Assembly (NCBI GenBank): GCA_024226315.1
Contig: JAAELT010000611.1
Location: forward strand, 1-64,000
Length of the DNA stretch: 64,000 bases
Direction: 5' to 3'
Origin: a bacterium
GTDB lineage: Bacteria > Acidobacteriota > Thermoanaerobaculia > Multivoradales > J023
The notes under the pieces are model-generated. The model did not search any database. It saw only the letters and a list, made by a program, of their open reading frames with translations, and was not told where the DNA came from. Position 1 is the first letter of the stretch. Each line of letters opens with the position of its first letter. A program made the translations under genes and the position numbers. Of the stretch, positions 63,194 to 64,000 are shown one piece after another.

Positions 63194-64000
63194 ATGGCGC
63201 CCGACTCCTGGACTTTTCCGCTCCCTCGCGGGCGCACCCTCGACCTCGACCGGCGGCCGAGGGTGATGGGGGTGCTCAACATCACACCGGACTCGTTCTC
63301 CGACGGCGGCCGCTGGCTCGAGCCCGAGCGGGCGGTGGAGCACGCGCTGCGGATGGCGGCTGAAGGCGCCGACCTGCTCGACCTGGGCGCCGAGTCCACC
63401 CGGCCCGGCGGCGGCGTCTACGGCGACGGCGCACCGGACGTCTCGGCGGCCGAGGAGCTCGACCGTCTGCTGCCGGTGCTCGAGAGCCTGCGCCGCGAGA
63501 TCGACCTGCCGATCTCGATCGACACCCGCAAAGGTGCGGTGGCGCGGCCGGCGCTCGAGGCCGGCGGCGACTTGATCAACGACGTCGGCGGGCTCGCCGA
63601 TCTGGAGCTGGTGGCGGCGGTCGCCGACGCCGACTGCCCGGTAGTCGCCATGCACAGCCGTGGCGAGCTGCGGTCGATGCAGCGCGGAATTCGTTTCGAC
63701 GACGTGAGCGGCGAGGTCACTCACGAGCTGTCTCAGTCCGGACGGCGGGCGGCAGAGGCCGGGGTGTCCGAGGACCAGCTGATCTACGATCCCGGTATCG
63801 GGTTCGGCAAGACCGCGGCCCAGAACCTTGCGCTGCTGCGTGAGCTCGACGGACTACGTGCACTGAAGCGGCCAATCCTGTTGGGCGCCAGCCGCAAGAG
63901 CTTCATCTCCGCCGTGCGCGAGGCGCCGCCCCACGAGCGACTCGGCGGCAGCCTCGCCGCCGCGGCCTGGGCGGCGCAGCTCGGCGTGTCGATCTTGCGT
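63194..64000 (+). CDS. folP: Dihydropteroate synthase (partial, cut by window end)
   Basis: 269 codons of an open frame from ATG 63194 to the window edge. DHPS joins 7,8-dihydropterin pyrophosphate with p-aminobenzoate in folate synthesis. Signature 1 VMGVLNITPDSFSDGG at about 24-39; DLLDLGAESTRPGG; ISIDTRKGAVA; DLINDVGG; AMHSRG; IYDPGIGFGKTAAQN; ILLGASRKSFI. The protein is almost complete (family length 270-290). It follows ftsH by 29 bases, the common ftsH-folP order. Together with thyA and folA it is part of the folate pathway, located elsewhere in the window. Confidence 0.96.
   Translation, partial: MAPDSWTFPLPRGRTLDLDRRPRVMGVLNITPDSFSDGGRWLEPERAVEHALRMAAEGADLLDLGAESTRPGGGVYGDGAPDVSAAEELDRLLPVLESLRREIDLPISIDTRKGAVARPALEAGGDLINDVGGLADLELVAAVADADCPVVAMHSRGELRSMQRGIRFDDVSGEVTHELSQSGRRAAEAGVSEDQLIYDPGIGFGKTAAQNLALLRELDGLRALKRPILLGASRKSFISAVREAPPHERLGGSLAAAAWAAQLGVSILR

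Overview
The window is about two thirds G+C, gene-dense and bacterial. It combines a Ser/Thr kinase with TPR tail, ECF-type sigma factors, six-repeat choice-of-anchor-D and Ig-like secreted proteins, a FadL-like barrel and CCA-encoding tRNA genes. That mix suggests a Gram-negative soil, marine or sediment bacterium; an Acidobacteriota lineage (Thermoanaerobaculia-like) is my best guess. This is inference from gene content, not a phylogeny.

Left part (1-31 kb). A six-copy 41-bp tandem repeat abuts trpS. Then come two small membrane proteins (one DUF805), a truncated SMP-30-like fragment, and a three-gene minus-strand run (UbiC-like protein, PaaK-like CoA ligase, secreted protein). An aldo/keto reductase diverges from a TPR-tailed Ser/Thr kinase. 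The most striking gene follows: a 2043-residue protein with three caspase-like domains (the first catalytically dead), a STAND-type NTPase module and 14 WD40 blades, with an 89-residue protein just downstream. Next are an NmrA-sulfatase-MBL operon, a galactose-binding-domain protein translationally coupled to an ECF sigma factor, lepA-hemW, an XRE regulator, a very large M48 peptidase with a propeller-like tail, and a FadL-like porin.

Accessory island (about 31-41.8 kb). This stretch lies between the FadL-like gene and the Coa1/sppA pair. It holds a small lipoprotein, an R-body (RebB) protein fused to leucine-rich repeats, an AraC-HTH/TPR regulator, a visibly lower-GC pair (membrane protein plus glucose-6-phosphate dehydrogenase), an Rpn-family nuclease, a VapBC toxin-antitoxin pair, and several repeat classes: an eight-copy 42-bp palindromic array, a 63-bp dispersed repeat, AACCTATTTA clusters and a near-perfect 25-bp palindrome.

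Right part (41.8-64 kb). This is mostly core biology: sppA, the overlapping thyA-folA pair, a cyclic-nucleotide-binding protein, a DMT transporter-manA-anchor-D operon, an OmpR/HisKA two-component pair, a secreted Ig-like protein, an HDAC-like deacetylase with a sigma factor, an amidohydrolase, rpmG with tRNA-Asp and tRNA-Val, an ArsR regulator, and a CAU tRNA immediately before tilS, followed by ftsH and folP (cut by the window end). Several conserved enzymes (hemW, M48, folA, HDAC) carry short in-frame tandem duplications, suggesting a genome prone to small slippage events.
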